From Burkholderiales bacterium (lineage in GTDB: Bacteria; Pseudomonadota; Gammaproteobacteria; Burkholderiales; Burkholderiaceae_C): a stretch of DNA of 64,000 nucleotides. Each line of letters starts with the position of its first letter. Positions within the stretch are counted from its first letter, which is position 1. The notes under the pieces are model-generated. The model searched no databases. It saw only the letters and a list, made by a program, of their open reading frames with translations, and had not been told where the DNA came from. Of this stretch, positions 26,827-37,476 are shown piece by piece. The translations under genes and the position numbers were made by a program. Location: contig CANGHK010000010.1 of assembly GCA_947453625.1 (NCBI GenBank), positions 44,046-108,045 on the forward strand, written 5' to 3'.

Positions 26827-28014
26827 CTAGCCCATCGCCATCACGCGGCCGCCCGACAAGCGGTGGGCGGCGGCGTACAGCAGCGCGGTGGTGACCAGCA
26901 TCAGCAGGCCGAGCGCGGCGGCCAGGCCCCAGTTGCCGGTGTCGGTGGTGTAGGTCGCGACGAAGTACGACAGCATCTGGTCCGAGCCGCCGCCCACCAG
27001 CGCCGGCGTGATGTAGTAGCCCAGCGCGAGGATGAAGACCATCAGCGAGCCGGCAGCCACGCCGGGTGCGGCCAGCGGCAGGAAGACCCGCACGAAGGCA
27101 GTGGCGGGTGCTGCGCCCAGGCTGGTGGCCGCCCGCATGTACTGCGGCGGGATGTCCTTGAGCACCGTGTACAACGGCAGGATCATGAAGGGCAGCAGCA
27201 CATGGGTCATCGCCACCAGCACGCCGGTGCGGTTGTAGATCAGCGTCAGCGGCTCGGTGATGGCGCCGATTTTCAGCAACAGGCTGTTGACCATGCCCTC
27301 TTTCTGCAGCACCACCACCCAGGCCGCGGTGCGCACCAGCAGCGAGGTCCAAAACGGCAGCAGCACCAGCACCAGCAGCCAGTCGGCCGTCTTGTCGCGC
27401 ACCTGGGTCAGCAGCAGCGCCACCGGGAATCCCATCGCCACGCACAGCAGCGTGACGCTCAGGCTGATCGCCAACGTGCGCCCCAGCACCTCCAGGTAGA
27501 TGCGGTGGCCGTCGGCGGCGCGCGCGATCTGGCCGCCGGCGTCACGCACCAGGTCGACCGAGGCCAGCAGGTAGTAGGCCGACACCGGGCCACGCGCGCG
27601 CTGCACCGCGGCGAAGAAGGGCGCGCCGGCCAGCGTCGGGTCGATCGCATCGAAGTAGGCTGCGTCGAACACCGTGCCGGCCGGCGCCGACTGCACGGTG
27701 CGCGCCGCCCGCATCAGCGTGCTGCGCACGCCGCCCACCTCGTAGTTCAGCCGCCGCGCGGCGTCGGCCAGCGTGCTGGCGGCGCGCGCCTCGACCAGGT
27801 CTTGCGCGAAGGCGGCGAACAGCGGCGCTGGCAGGGGCTGCGGCCCTGGCCCATCGGCCTGCCAGCCCGCCAGTGCGCTCAGCGTGCGGGGCAGCGCGCG
27901 CGCCACCTCGGCCTCGCGCAGCGCCAGCGACAGAAGCCAGCCTATCGGCACGACGAAGAACACCAGCAGGAAACCCGCCAGCGGCGCAGCCAGTGCCAAG
28001 CCTCGTCGTGACAT
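26827..28014 (-). CDS. ABC transporter permease, PotB-like
   Basis: Permease of 395 residues, longer than typical PotB (~280) because a large periplasmic region of roughly 120 residues (about 35-155) lies between the first and second membrane helices. The membrane core shows RTLAISLSVTLLCVAMGFPVA, RTAAWVVVLQ and the EAA loop RAATSLGAAPATAFVRVFLP. The long first loop is common in the spermidine/putrescine/2-aminoethylphosphonate permease group. It is 33 bp after the binding-protein gene and 4 bp before the HAD gene. Confidence 0.9.
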   Translation of the reverse strand: MSRRGLALAAPLAGFLLVFFVVPIGWLLSLALREAEVARALPRTLSALAGWQADGPGPQPLPAPLFAAFAQDLVEARAASTLADAARRLNYEVGGVRSTLMRAARTVQSAPAGTVFDAAYFDAIDPTLAGAPFFAAVQRARGPVSAYYLLASVDLVRDAGGQIARAADGHRIYLEVLGRTLAISLSVTLLCVAMGFPVALLLTQVRDKTADWLLVLVLLPFWTSLLVRTAAWVVVLQKEGMVNSLLLKIGAITEPLTLIYNRTGVLVAMTHVLLPFMILPLYTVLKDIPPQYMRAATSLGAAPATAFVRVFLPLAAPGVAAGSLMVFILALGYYITPALVGGGSDQMLSYFVATYTTDTGNWGLAAALGLLMLVTTALLYAAAHRLSGGRVMAMG

Positions 28015-28047
28015 CGCCGGTTCAGTGCGCGCTGATGCGGAACTGCG

Positions 28048-29094
28048 TCACTTGGTGCCAGCCCATTGGGTCCAGCGCTCGGCCAGCTTGTCGCCGTTGT
28101 CGATCCAGAACTTCGGGTCTTCGGCGAAGGCCTGCTTGTGGATCTCGGGGTTGGTCGGCAGTTCGCCCATCAGGCTCTTGTCGACCAGCGCCGCGGCGGC
28201 CGCGGCGGTGACGCCGTAGCGCACGTACTTGGGCAGCCTGGCCTGGTTGTCGGGCCGGCCCATGAACTCGACCAGCGCCTCGGCCTTGGCCTTGTTGGTC
28301 GTGCCCTTCATGATGACCCAACTGTCCATCGTGTAGGGCGTGTCCTTCCAGACCATCTTGAAGTTCTTCTTGTCTTTCTCGTTGGCGGCGGTGATGCGGC
28401 CGTTGTAGGCGGTGGTGAAGACGACGTCGCCGGCGGCCAGCATCTGCGGCGGCTGCGCGCCGCTCTTCCAGAACACCAGGTCGCCCTTGATGGTGTCGAG
28501 CTTTCTGAAGGCGCGCGCGATGCCGTCGGCGGTGCGCAGCGTCTTGTAGACGTCCTTGGGCGACACGCCGTCGGCGATCAGCGCCACTTCGAGATTCCAC
28601 TTCGCGCCATTGCGGATCGCGCGCTTGCCGGGGAATTTCCTGGCATCGAAGAAATCGGCCCAGCCGTTGGGCGCGGTCTTGGTCTTGTCGCCGTCATAGG
28701 CCAGCACCAGGTTGTAGATGATCGCGCCCACGCCGCAGGCATGCACGGTGCCGGGCAGGTAGCGCGCGGCGCCACCGATCTTGGCCACGTCCAGCGGCTC
28801 GTACAGGCCCTCGTCGCAGCCCACTTCCAACTCGTCGGCCTCGACCTGCACCACGTCCCAGGCGTTGTTGCCGCCCTTGATCTTGGTGCGCAGCACGCCC
28901 AGGCCGCCGTCCCAGGCCTCGTCGACCAGCTTGGTGCCGCCGGCGCTGAAGGGCTTGAAGAACACCTCCTTCTGGCCGTCCTGGTAGGCGCCGCCCCAGG
29001 AGACGACCGTCAGGTCGTGCTGGGCCAGCGCCGCCGTGCCGGCCAACAACAACGCCGCCGCGGCGGCCAGGGGTTTGAACAGAGTCCTCGTCAT
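28048..29094 (-). CDS. Extracellular solute-binding protein, PotD-like
   Basis: Periplasmic binding protein of 348 residues with a signal peptide (LFKPLAAAAALLLAGTAALA, cleaved before QHDL). The mature start LTVVSWGGAYQDGQKE and the motifs GVGAIIYNLVLAYD, WADFFDARKFPGKRAIRNG and NPEIHKQAF place it in the PotD/polyamine-like family (COG0687). It provides specificity for the transporter encoded around it. The 30-bp gap to the ATPase gene is consistent with co-transcription. Confidence 0.92.
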   Translation of the reverse strand: MTRTLFKPLAAAAALLLAGTAALAQHDLTVVSWGGAYQDGQKEVFFKPFSAGGTKLVDEAWDGGLGVLRTKIKGGNNAWDVVQVEADELEVGCDEGLYEPLDVAKIGGAARYLPGTVHACGVGAIIYNLVLAYDGDKTKTAPNGWADFFDARKFPGKRAIRNGAKWNLEVALIADGVSPKDVYKTLRTADGIARAFRKLDTIKGDLVFWKSGAQPPQMLAAGDVVFTTAYNGRITAANEKDKKNFKMVWKDTPYTMDSWVIMKGTTNKAKAEALVEFMGRPDNQARLPKYVRYGVTAAAAAALVDKSLMGELPTNPEIHKQAFAEDPKFWIDNGDKLAERWTQWAGTK

Positions 29095-29124
29095 CGTCTT
29101 CTCCTCGGGTTGAACAAAGCGGTT

Positions 29125-30198
<1,074 letters not shown>

Positions 30199-30217
30199 GG
30201 GCCTGCCGACGCCGGGG

Positions 30218-31615
30218 TCAGAAGCCGCCGCGCACCCAGGCCAGCGTGTCGGCCAGCGCCAGGCCGGCGCGATCGAGCATCAGGTCGATCTCGTCCTCGG
30301 TGATGATCAGCGGCGGCGAGAAGGCGATCACGTCGCCGCCCAGCACCCGCACGATCAGGCCATGGGCCTGGGCCCGGCGCACGAAGTAGGCGCCGACGCC
30401 ACGCGCCGGATCGAAGGGTTTCTTCGTGGCCGGGTCTTCCGCCAATTCGATCGCGCCGATCAGCCCCAATCCGCGCGCATCGCCGACGATGGGGTGGCCG
30501 GCAAAACGCTGCAGGCCGGCCTGCAGCCGCGGCGCGACGCGCTGCACATGGGCTATCACGTCGTCGCTCTCGTAGATGCGCAGCGTCTCCAGCGCCACCG
30601 CGCAGGCCAGTGGGTGGCCGCTGTAGGTGTAGCCATGGCCGAAAGTGCCTACCGCGGCGCTGGCGTCGGCGATCACCTGGTACATCGCCTCCGACACGAA
30701 CAGCGCCGACATCGGCACATAGGCCGAGGTCAGCATCTTGGCCACCGTCACCAGGTCGGGCTGCAGGTTGAAGACGTTGGTGCCGAAGCGTTGACCCAGC
30801 CGGCCGAAGCCGGTGATCACCTCGTCGGCGATGAAGAGGATGTCATGGCGCTTGAGCACCGCCTGCACCCGCTCGAAGTAGCCGGACGGCGGGATGATCA
30901 CGCCGCCGGCGCCCTGCACCGGCTCGGCGATGAAGGCGGCGATGGTCTCGGCGCCCTCGGCGGCGATCAGGTCTTCCAGTTCCTGCACCAACCGGTCGGT
31001 GAACTGGGCCTCGGTCTCGCCGGGCCGGCCGCCGCCATAGAAATGCGGCGCGGAGACGCGCAGGATGCCGGGCAGCGGCAGGTCGAAATGCTGGTGCATC
31101 GTGGCCAGGCCCGACATCGACGCGGCGGCCGCGGTCACGCCGTGGTAGCCCTTCTGGCGCGCGATGATCTTCTTCTTGTCCGGCCGGCCGCGTGCGTTGT
31201 TGTAGTAGCGCACCAGCTTGAAGGCGGTGTCGTTGGACTCCGACCCCGAGTTGGCGAACAGCACCCGGCCGGCGGCCAGCGCCGGGGTGGGCGCCCAGGC
31301 CATCAGCTTGGCGACCAGTTCGGTCACCGGCCCGGGCACCTTGCCCGAGAACGAGTGGTAATAGGGCAGGGTGCGCATCTGGCGCTCGGCGGCGTCAGCC
31401 AGCCGGCCTTCCGAGAAGCCGAGCGAGGCGCACCACAGACCGGCCATGCCTTCGAGGTAGCGCTGGCCATGCTCGTCGATCACGAACACGCCGTCGCCCC
31501 GCACGATCACCAGCGGGCCCTCGCGTTCCAACTGGCGCAACTGGGTGTACGGGTGCAGGTGGTGGGCGATGTCGCTGCGACCAGCGGGTGACATGTCGGC
31601 GGGGGAGGGGGTCAT
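30218..31615 (-). CDS. Class III (omega) aminotransferase
   Basis: PLP-dependent aminotransferase of 465 residues. The PLP-phosphate Asp264 is in [10 protein letters not shown] and the Schiff-base Lys293 in [32 protein letters not shown] and [10 protein letters not shown] are further class III motifs. The pattern fits putrescine/beta-alanine/taurine-pyruvate-type enzymes acting on terminal amines. Being first in a polyamine-type transporter operon, it probably deaminates the imported amine. ATG 31615 is chosen over an upstream TTG because GAGAG precedes it. Confidence 0.93.
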   Translation of the reverse strand: MTPSPADMSPAGRSDIAHHLHPYTQLRQLEREGPLVIVRGDGVFVIDEHGQRYLEGMAGLWCASLGFSEGRLADAAERQMRTLPYYHSFSGKVPGPVTELVAKLMAWAPTPALAAGRVLFANSGSESNDTAFKLVRYYNNARGRPDKKKIIARQKGYHGVTAAAASMSGLATMHQHFDLPLPGILRVSAPHFYGGGRPGETEAQFTDRLVQELEDLIAAEGAETIAAFIAEPVQGAGGVIIPPSGYFERVQAVLKRHDILFIADEVITGFGRLGQRFGTNVFNLQPDLVTVAKMLTSAYVPMSALFVSEAMYQVIADASAAVGTFGHGYTYSGHPLACAVALETLRIYESDDVIAHVQRVAPRLQAGLQRFAGHPIVGDARGLGLIGAIELAEDPATKKPFDPARGVGAYFVRRAQAHGLIVRVLGGDVIAFSPPLIITEDEIDLMLDRAGLALADTLAWVRGGF

Positions 31616-31702
31616 GGCGGCTCTCGGATGGGACGACAACGCGTGGATTATGGGGGGCCTGCCAAGCGGCAGACCCTGGGCTGGACGGCCGGCTGACGGC
31701 CC

Positions 31703-32590
31703 TCAGGACAGATTGACGCAGGGGTCCGCGGTCGCCGACGCCATGCTGTCCGTGGCGCTCAACCAGGCCAGCAGCGCCGCATGAAACGCCGGCGCCGCGT
31801 CCAGCATCACCCAATGGCCGGCACGCAGACCTTCCACCCGGCAGCCGGGGCGCGTGGCCAGGTCGTCGCACCAGGCCGGGCTGTGGAACATGAAGGGCTT
31901 GCGTTTGCCGTAGGCAAAGAAGGTCGGGACGGTGGGCGCGAAGGGCCGGGCCGCGCGGTAGCGGCCGGTCCAGGTCAACCAGTAGGGGTAGCCGGCCTTG
32001 GCGCGGATCTCGCCCTGCGGCGTGGGCACGCGCAGCGCGCGCGCCATCCACCGCGCCATGCGGTCGCCCAGCGCGCCGCCCAGCGTGCCGCCCAGCGTGC
32101 CACTCAGTTTCCAGGCGGCGGCCAACCAGAGCTGGTAGCCCGCCACCATCGCCATTTGTTTGGGCTTCATCGCTGCGCGGTGGGCGCGCGAGCCCGCGTC
32201 ACCGATATCGATGCCGACCACGCGCGCCACCAGCTCAGGGTGCTGGCGCGCGAAGTGGTAGCCGAAGAAGCAGCCCCAATCGTGCAGCAGCAAGGTCACC
32301 GGTCGGCCGCCGCCGACGGCCAGCACCACCTGGTGCAGCAAGGACACCAACTCGTCGAGTGAATAGGCGCGTGCCTCGTCGTCCCGGCCAAAGCCCGGCC
32401 AGGTGAAGCGCGCGCAGCGGTAGTGCGGTGCCAGCAGGGCGACGGTGGCGTCCCACAGCACGGCGGTATCTGGCCAGCCGTGCAGCAGCACGATGCAGGG
32501 CGGCTGCGCGCCGGGCGGGCCCGACGGGCCTTCGATGCGCACTTCGGTGCGGCCCACGGTCAGGGTCTGGTGCACGGCGTTCACTTTCAT
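31703..32590 (-). CDS. Alpha/beta hydrolase, epoxide hydrolase-like
   Basis: Alpha/beta-hydrolase of about 295 residues. The oxyanion motif LLHGWPDTA and the nucleophile elbow HDWGC indicate an Asp nucleophile (about residue 104), as in epoxide hydrolases and haloalkane dehalogenases, rather than Ser. The catalytic His is in LRAGHWVMLD. A small Gly/Leu repeat (SGTLGGTLGGALGD) in the cap region corresponds to a short tandem DNA repeat near 32071-32102. ATG 32590 is preferred; a GTG seven codons upstream is possible. It lies 87 bp upstream of the aminotransferase on the same strand. Confidence 0.87.
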   Translation of the reverse strand: MKVNAVHQTLTVGRTEVRIEGPSGPPGAQPPCIVLLHGWPDTAVLWDATVALLAPHYRCARFTWPGFGRDDEARAYSLDELVSLLHQVVLAVGGGRPVTLLLHDWGCFFGYHFARQHPELVARVVGIDIGDAGSRAHRAAMKPKQMAMVAGYQLWLAAAWKLSGTLGGTLGGALGDRMARWMARALRVPTPQGEIRAKAGYPYWLTWTGRYRAARPFAPTVPTFFAYGKRKPFMFHSPAWCDDLATRPGCRVEGLRAGHWVMLDAAPAFHAALLAWLSATDSMASATADPCVNLS

Positions 32591-32705
32591 CGGTGGTCGG
32601 GCATTCTGCACAGGGCGCAGCGTAGCGGTGCAGGCGGGCCACCGCCGTCAACGGCCGCCTCGAGCCCTGCCCGCCCGGGCAGTTTCGTCCTGTCGACGCC
32701 ACCCC

Positions 32706-33722
32706 TCACTCGGTCGTGATGCGGTTGTCGGTGACGACGCGGCGCCAGTAGGCCAGATCACCCTCGATGCGCTTGGCGAAATCCTCGGGCGGGCCCGACG
32801 CCGGCTCCAGACCGAAGCCGGCCAGCTTGGCCTGCACCTCGGGCAGGCGGATCACGCGGTCCAGCGTCGCGCGTATCTTGTCGACCACGTCCTTGGGCGT
32901 CTTGGCCGGCGCGAACATGCCGTACCAGCCCACCACATCCATGTCGGCGGCCCCCTGCTCGGCGAAAGTCGGCACGTCGGGCAAGGCCGCGCTGCGCCGG
33001 GGGCCGGTGACGGCGAACACCCGCACCTTGCCCGAGCGGATATGCGGCAGCGTGGTGGCCAGGTCGGTGAAGGCCACCGTCACCTGGCCACCCAGCATGT
33101 CGTTGAGCAGCGGCGCCGCGCCCTTGTAGGGGATCTGGGTGGCCTTGATCTTGTGCTGGGCGTTGAACACCTCGGCATAGATGTGCGAGGAGGTGCCGGC
33201 ACCGTAAGTGCCGTAGGGGTACTTCGCGGCGTTGGCCTGGGCCAGCGCGACATAGTCCTTCAGCGACTTGATCGCCGGGTCGGTGGTGGCAAAGATCGAC
33301 AGCGCCCCGGCCACGCGCACCAGTGGCACGAGATCCTTCTGCACGTCATAGGGCACTTTCATGCCCAGCGCGGGTGCCTGCACCAACTGGCTGATGCTCA
33401 TCAGCAGCGTGTAGCCATCGGGTGCGGCGCGGGCCACCGCCTGGTTGCCTATCATCCCGCCGGCACCGGCGCGGTTGTCGATCACGACGGTCTGCTTCCA
33501 CTCCCTGGCCAGATGCTCGCCCACCAGGCGCGCCAGCGTGTCGCCCATGCCGCCCGCCGCGAATGGCATCACCAGGGTGACGGTCTTGTCGGGCCAGGGC
33601 GCGTCGGCGGCGTGGGCCTGCAAGGGTGGCAGCGCGGCCAGCGCCACCAGTACCGCCAGTCTGCGGACGCGGTCCGGCGGGCACAGGTCTTGTGCGCGGC
33701 GCAGCGAGCTCGTCTTGATCAT
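32706..33722 (-). CDS. Tripartite tricarboxylate transporter (Bug/TctC) substrate-binding protein
   Basis: Periplasmic binding protein of 338 residues with a signal peptide (RRLAVLVALAALPPLQAHAA). Family motifs are WPDKTVTLVMPFAAGGMGD, VVIDNRAGAGGMIG, GYTLLMS and FVGWYGMFAPAKTPK-like segments late in the protein. Bug proteins are hugely expanded in Burkholderiales and bind carboxylates or aromatic acids. No TctA/TctB permease genes are adjacent, so it is an orphan receptor. Its ATG overlaps the stop of the AtuA-family gene by 4 bp, implying a shared substrate. Confidence 0.93.
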   Translation of the reverse strand: MIKTSSLRRAQDLCPPDRVRRLAVLVALAALPPLQAHAADAPWPDKTVTLVMPFAAGGMGDTLARLVGEHLAREWKQTVVIDNRAGAGGMIGNQAVARAAPDGYTLLMSISQLVQAPALGMKVPYDVQKDLVPLVRVAGALSIFATTDPAIKSLKDYVALAQANAAKYPYGTYGAGTSSHIYAEVFNAQHKIKATQIPYKGAAPLLNDMLGGQVTVAFTDLATTLPHIRSGKVRVFAVTGPRRSAALPDVPTFAEQGAADMDVVGWYGMFAPAKTPKDVVDKIRATLDRVIRLPEVQAKLAGFGLEPASGPPEDFAKRIEGDLAYWRRVVTDNRITTE

Positions 33723-35569
33723 TGAGCAATCTCCAGTTTTTCCAGCAGTGCCACCGGCACCTCCACCTGTTTGGCCAGCACCGCCTCGCCCACCGCCTTG
33801 CCGGCCTGGTCGGCGCGCAGGTTGCTGGAGCCGCCGCGGCCCAGCAAGCCCTTCAGCACGAAATGCACCGCGTGCAGCGCGGGCAGTTCATGGCGCAACA
33901 CATCGAGTCCGCGCGCCTCGGGCAGCAGATTGCGCATCGTCTCGCTGCTCAGGAAGCCGCTCAACCAGGGCCAGGCCGCCGCATCGCGGGCCCACAGGCC
34001 GATATTGCTGTTGCCACCCTTGTCGCCGCAGCGGGCATGGGCGATCAGGCCCAGCGGCACGCTGCGGGTCGGCCCGTCGACGCCAGCGGGCGCCACGTCC
34101 TGCGAGGGCGGCTGCGCCACGTCCTGCGAGGGCGGCTGCGCCACCAGTGGCCCGGCGGGCGGATGGGGCACCGCCAGGCGCCGGCCGTCGGCCAGCACCA
34201 CCTCATGGCGCAGCAGGTCGACCGGCAGCACCGCGGGCCAGAACTCGGTGCGTGACCAGGGTTCGGACACGCGGCGCGCGCCGGTGTCGAGGTGGTAGCC
34301 GGGCACGCTGCTGAGGTAGAGGCTGCTCAGCCCCGACGCCAGCGCCAGCAGCGGGCCGCGTTCGCGCGCGGTGGCCATGATGCGAACGGCCACCGTCGCG
34401 TCGGTCTGGGTCGCGCCGGGGCTGTTGTCGGGCCGGCCGAAGCGGGTGACTTCCAGGTGGTCCACCCGCGCCGCGCCGGCCCAGTCGCGCAGTTGGTCCT
34501 CGATCAGCGCGATCTTGGCGTCGATGTCGCGCCCGGCGACGAACACCATGTTGACCAACTGCCAGCCGATGTCGGCAAACAAGGCCAGTTTGGTGGTGGC
34601 CGGCGGCGGCAGGCCGCGCGCGCCCTGCACGCTGACCCGGTCGGCGGCCAGCTGCGCCAACTGCACGCCGGAGAGATCGGTCGTGACATCCGGGTTGAGG
34701 TAGATCGGCCCCTGGATCTCGTAGACCAGTTGGGCGGTCACCGTGTCCACCGTCACCATGCCGCCATGACCGGCGTGCTTGGTGATCACCGCGCTGCCAT
34801 CGGCCGCCACCTCGGCGATCGGGAATCCCGGCTTGCGCAGCCCCGGCACGGCCGCGAAGCCACTGAAGTTGCCGCCGGTGGCATGCGGCCCGCATTCGAT
34901 GATGTGGCCGGCCACCACCGCGCCCGCCAGCCTGTCCCAGTCGTCCACCGCCCAGCCATGCCACCAGGCGCAGGGGCCGACGGTCAGCGACGCATCGGTG
35001 ACGCGGCCGCAGACGACGATGTCGGCGCCCTCGCGCAGCGCTGCGGCGATGCCCCAGCCGCCGATGTAGGCGTTGGCGGCAATGGGCTGTGCGCCTTCGG
35101 GTGTGGCGGGTGTCACCGACCAGGCGGCCAGCGGCTCACCGGTGTCCATATGCGCCAGCGCATGGCCGGCAGCGCGGATCTCGGGCAGTCGCGCCAGCAG
35201 GTTGTCGCCCTCCACATGCGCCACCGTCAAGTCCAGGCCGGCCTCGGCGATCAGCCCGCGCAGGTGCGCGGCCAGCGCCTCGGGGTGGAAGCCGCCGGCA
35301 TTGGTCACCACCTTGACCCCGCGCTCGGCGATCTGGGCCAAGCGCGGCCGGATCTGCGCGACAAAGCTGTCGACATAGCCCTTGCGCCCATCGCGGGCGT
35401 GCACCGCGGCCAGGCCGGCCAGCGTGATCTCGGCCAGGTAGTCGGCGGTCAGCACGTCCACCGGATCGCCGTCCAGCACCTCGGCCAATGCGGTGAAGCG
35501 GTCGCCCAGGTAGCCTGAGAAATTGGCCAGGCGCAGCGGGCGTCGGGCTGGAGGATTGTTTGGCGTCAT
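33719..35569 (-). CDS. AtuA family protein (acyclic terpene utilisation, DUF1446)
   Basis: Protein of 616 residues. Residues ~1-450 match the AtuA/DUF1446 domain: LANFSGYLGDRFTALAEVL, VVTNAGGFHPEALAAHLR, DIVVCGRVTDASLTVGP and HIIECGPHATGGNFSG. From about 500 onward there is a second AtuA-like C-terminal domain (LIAHARCGDKGGNSNIGLWA). The two are joined by a linker carrying a duplicated VAQPPSQD unit. AtuA is required for citronellol/geraniol catabolism in pseudomonads, but its biochemical activity is not established and relatives occur beside many acyl-CoA pathways. It is co-transcribed with the Bug protein and divergent from the Liv-type operon. Confidence 0.9.
   Translation of the reverse strand: MTPNNPPARRPLRLANFSGYLGDRFTALAEVLDGDPVDVLTADYLAEITLAGLAAVHARDGRKGYVDSFVAQIRPRLAQIAERGVKVVTNAGGFHPEALAAHLRGLIAEAGLDLTVAHVEGDNLLARLPEIRAAGHALAHMDTGEPLAAWSVTPATPEGAQPIAANAYIGGWGIAAALREGADIVVCGRVTDASLTVGPCAWWHGWAVDDWDRLAGAVVAGHIIECGPHATGGNFSGFAAVPGLRKPGFPIAEVAADGSAVITKHAGHGGMVTVDTVTAQLVYEIQGPIYLNPDVTTDLSGVQLAQLAADRVSVQGARGLPPPATTKLALFADIGWQLVNMVFVAGRDIDAKIALIEDQLRDWAGAARVDHLEVTRFGRPDNSPGATQTDATVAVRIMATARERGPLLALASGLSSLYLSSVPGYHLDTGARRVSEPWSRTEFWPAVLPVDLLRHEVVLADGRRLAVPHPPAGPLVAQPPSQDVAQPPSQDVAPAGVDGPTRSVPLGLIAHARCGDKGGNSNIGLWARDAAAWPWLSGFLSSETMRNLLPEARGLDVLRHELPALHAVHFVLKGLLGRGGSSNLRADQAGKAVGEAVLAKQVEVPVALLEKLEIAQ
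34092..34139. repeat. 24-bp perfect tandem duplication inside the AtuA-family gene
   Basis: Two adjacent identical 24-bp units (34092-34115 and 34116-34139) encode a doubled eight-residue unit in the linker between the two domains. The length keeps the frame. It looks like recent slippage. Confidence 0.9.
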
Positions 35570-35602
35570 GCTGCCAGTCTGGCCCGGACGGCGTTGCGCC
35601 AG

Positions 35603-35624
35603 CCATCGTCGGATGAGACGAATC
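35603..35624. promoter_or_regulatory. Copy of the CCATCGTC inverted-repeat motif
   Basis: CCATCGTC-N6-GACGAATC lies between the divergent AtuA-family and Liv-type operons. Twelve leading bases and the GACGA half match the motif at 5985-6006, though the second arm is imperfect here. It may be an operator shared by the two loci. The rest of the 167-bp gap is comparatively AT-rich, especially 35665-35700, as expected for promoters. Confidence 0.4.
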
Positions 35625-35736
35625 GACCCCAGGGTATATCCCAGCGGCCTGGGTCGGTCTTCTACCCAACAATCAAATACCTACTTGAAAGTAGTTAATT
35701 GCCAGAGTCACGCACGATCCATTTGTCCCAGGAGAA

Positions 35737-36594
35737 ATGATGCCGGCCACGCCGCCCCCACCACCGCTGCTGAAGGTTGATGGCCTGACGCTGGCCTTTG
35801 GCGGGGTCAAGGCGCTGAACGGCATCAGCTTCGAGGTGTTGCCCGGCACGATCACCTCGCTGATCGGCCCCAACGGAGCGGGCAAGACCTCGGTCTTCAA
35901 CACCTTGTCGGGCTTCTACACGCCCAGCGCGGGCACGATGGCCTTCGACGGCCAGCTACTTGCGGGGGTGTCGCCACCCAAGCGGGCGGCACTCGGCATG
36001 GCGCGCAGCTTCCAGAACATCGCGCTGTTCCGCGGCATGACAGTGCTCGACAACATCAAGCTCGGCCGGCACTGCCACCTGAAGACGGGCCCGCTGGCCG
36101 CGCTGTTCTACACCCCGGCGGCGCGCCGCGAGGAGGCCGAGCTGCGCGCGGAGATCGAGGAGCGCATCATCGACTTCCTCGAGATCGACCATATCCGCAA
36201 GGCCCCGGTCGCCGCGCTGTCCTACGGTCTGCAGAAGCGGGTGGAACTGGCCCGCGCACTGGCGATGCGGCCCAAGCTGCTGCTGCTGGACGAACCGGTG
36301 GCGGGCATGAACCGCGAGGAGACCGAGGACATGGCGCGCTTCATCCTCGAGGTGCGCCGCGAGTGGGGCGTCACGGTGCTGATGGTCGAGCACGACATGG
36401 GCATGGTGATGGACTTGTCCGACCATGTGGTGGTGCTGAACTTCGGCCAGGTCATCGCCAGCGGCTTGCCGCACGAGGTGCAGGGCAACCCCGAGGTCGT
36501 CAAGGCCTACCTGGGCGCCGGCAACATCGAGGCGCTGCGCGAGCGCTTCCAGCAGGCCGCCACTGCCGGCCGGCAAGCGCGCCAGGCGGCCTGA
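35737..36594 (+). CDS. livG: Branched-chain amino acid-type ABC transporter ATPase (LivG-like)
   Basis: ATP-binding subunit of 285 residues. Walker A GPNGAGKTS is at 44-52; the signature is a variant, LSYGLQKRVELARAL, as often in LivG; Walker B is LLLLDEPVAGMN. A long insert between the Q-loop and signature (GRHCHLKTGPLAALFYTP) is LivG-typical. Two ATGs in a row occur at 35737 and 35740; AGGAG at 35730-35734 is better spaced for the second. It is the first gene of a ten-gene operon. The true substrate is probably an acid activated by the ligase encoded downstream, not necessarily an amino acid. Confidence 0.93.
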   Translation: MMPATPPPPPLLKVDGLTLAFGGVKALNGISFEVLPGTITSLIGPNGAGKTSVFNTLSGFYTPSAGTMAFDGQLLAGVSPPKRAALGMARSFQNIALFRGMTVLDNIKLGRHCHLKTGPLAALFYTPAARREEAELRAEIEERIIDFLEIDHIRKAPVAALSYGLQKRVELARALAMRPKLLLLDEPVAGMNREETEDMARFILEVRREWGVTVLMVEHDMGMVMDLSDHVVVLNFGQVIASGLPHEVQGNPEVVKAYLGAGNIEALRERFQQAATAGRQARQAA

Positions 36595-36596
36595 GC

Positions 36597-37475
36597 ATGG
36601 ACTTCTGGCTGCTCTTCGAGGTCACCGTCGCCGGCATAGGCACCGGCGGGCTGTACGCCCTGACCGGCCTGGCCTTCGTGCTGATCTACAAGTCCACCCG
36701 CGTCCTGAACATCGCCATCGGCGAGATGATGATGATGGGCGCCTATGTCTTCCTCGCCTTCTCGGCCGGCATGGGGCTGCCGGTCTGGCTGGCCATTCCC
36801 TGCGCGCTGCTGGTGTCGGGCGCGCTGGGCGCGCTGGTCGAACGCAGCGTGATCCGTCCGATGCTGGGCGAGTCGCCGACCTCGACCTTCATGGTCACGG
36901 TCGGGCTGTCGTCGATCCTGGTCGGGCTGGTCGAACTGATCTGGACGGCCGACCAGCAGCGCCTGCCCGAGTTCCTGCCGACCAAGCACATCGTCATCGG
37001 CGAGGCCTTCGTCTCGCCCAAGATCTTCTATGGCTTCTGGATCGCCGTGCTGCTGATCGCCGCCGTGCTGCTGGTCTTCCGCTTCTGGCGCGGCGGCGTG
37101 GCCTTGCGTGCCACCGCGTCCGACCAGGCCGCCGCCTACTCGATGGGCATCAACGTGCCGCGGGTGTTCTCGCTGTCCTGGGTGGCGGCGGCGATGATCG
37201 CCGGCGTGGCCGGCATCGTGGTCGGCTCGATAGGCGGCCTGTCGTCGGCGATGGGCGTGTTCGGCCTGTCGGTGCTGGTGGTGGTGATTTTCGGCGGACT
37301 CGACAGCGTGCTTGGCGCGCTGGTGGGCGGGCTGATCGTGGGCGTGGTCGAGGCGCTGGCCGGCTTCTACCTCGGCGGCGAATACAAGTTGCTGGCCACC
37401 TTCTCGCTGCTGGTGCTGATCCTGCTGGTGCGGCCCTACGGCCTGTTCGGCAGCCACGAGATCGAGAGACTTTGA
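36597..37475 (+). CDS. livH: Branched-chain amino acid-type ABC permease (LivH-like)
   Basis: Inner-membrane permease of 292 residues with about eight hydrophobic segments. LivH hallmarks are GGLYALTGLAFVLIYKSTRV and NIAIGEMMMMGAY at the N-terminus, ALRATASDQAAAYSMGIN in the coupling loop and VVVIFGGLDSVLGALVGGL. ATG 36597 follows the livG stop by two bases. The longer open frame upstream overlaps livG and is not coding. Confidence 0.94.
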   Translation: MDFWLLFEVTVAGIGTGGLYALTGLAFVLIYKSTRVLNIAIGEMMMMGAYVFLAFSAGMGLPVWLAIPCALLVSGALGALVERSVIRPMLGESPTSTFMVTVGLSSILVGLVELIWTADQQRLPEFLPTKHIVIGEAFVSPKIFYGFWIAVLLIAAVLLVFRFWRGGVALRATASDQAAAYSMGINVPRVFSLSWVAAAMIAGVAGIVVGSIGGLSSAMGVFGLSVLVVVIFGGLDSVLGALVGGLIVGVVEALAGFYLGGEYKLLATFSLLVLILLVRPYGLFGSHEIERL

Positions 37476-37476
37476 C

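Noticed and set aside
25381..28011. 876-codon open frame on the plus strand antisense to the Pot-type operon
   Set aside because: Its translation is Arg/Gln/His-rich without any motif, and the opposite strand encodes well-recognised permeases and a HAD enzyme. Long antisense frames are normal in DNA this GC-rich.
32706..33722. Complete tripartite tricarboxylate transporter
   Set aside because: Only the binding protein is present; no TctA or TctB genes adjoin it.
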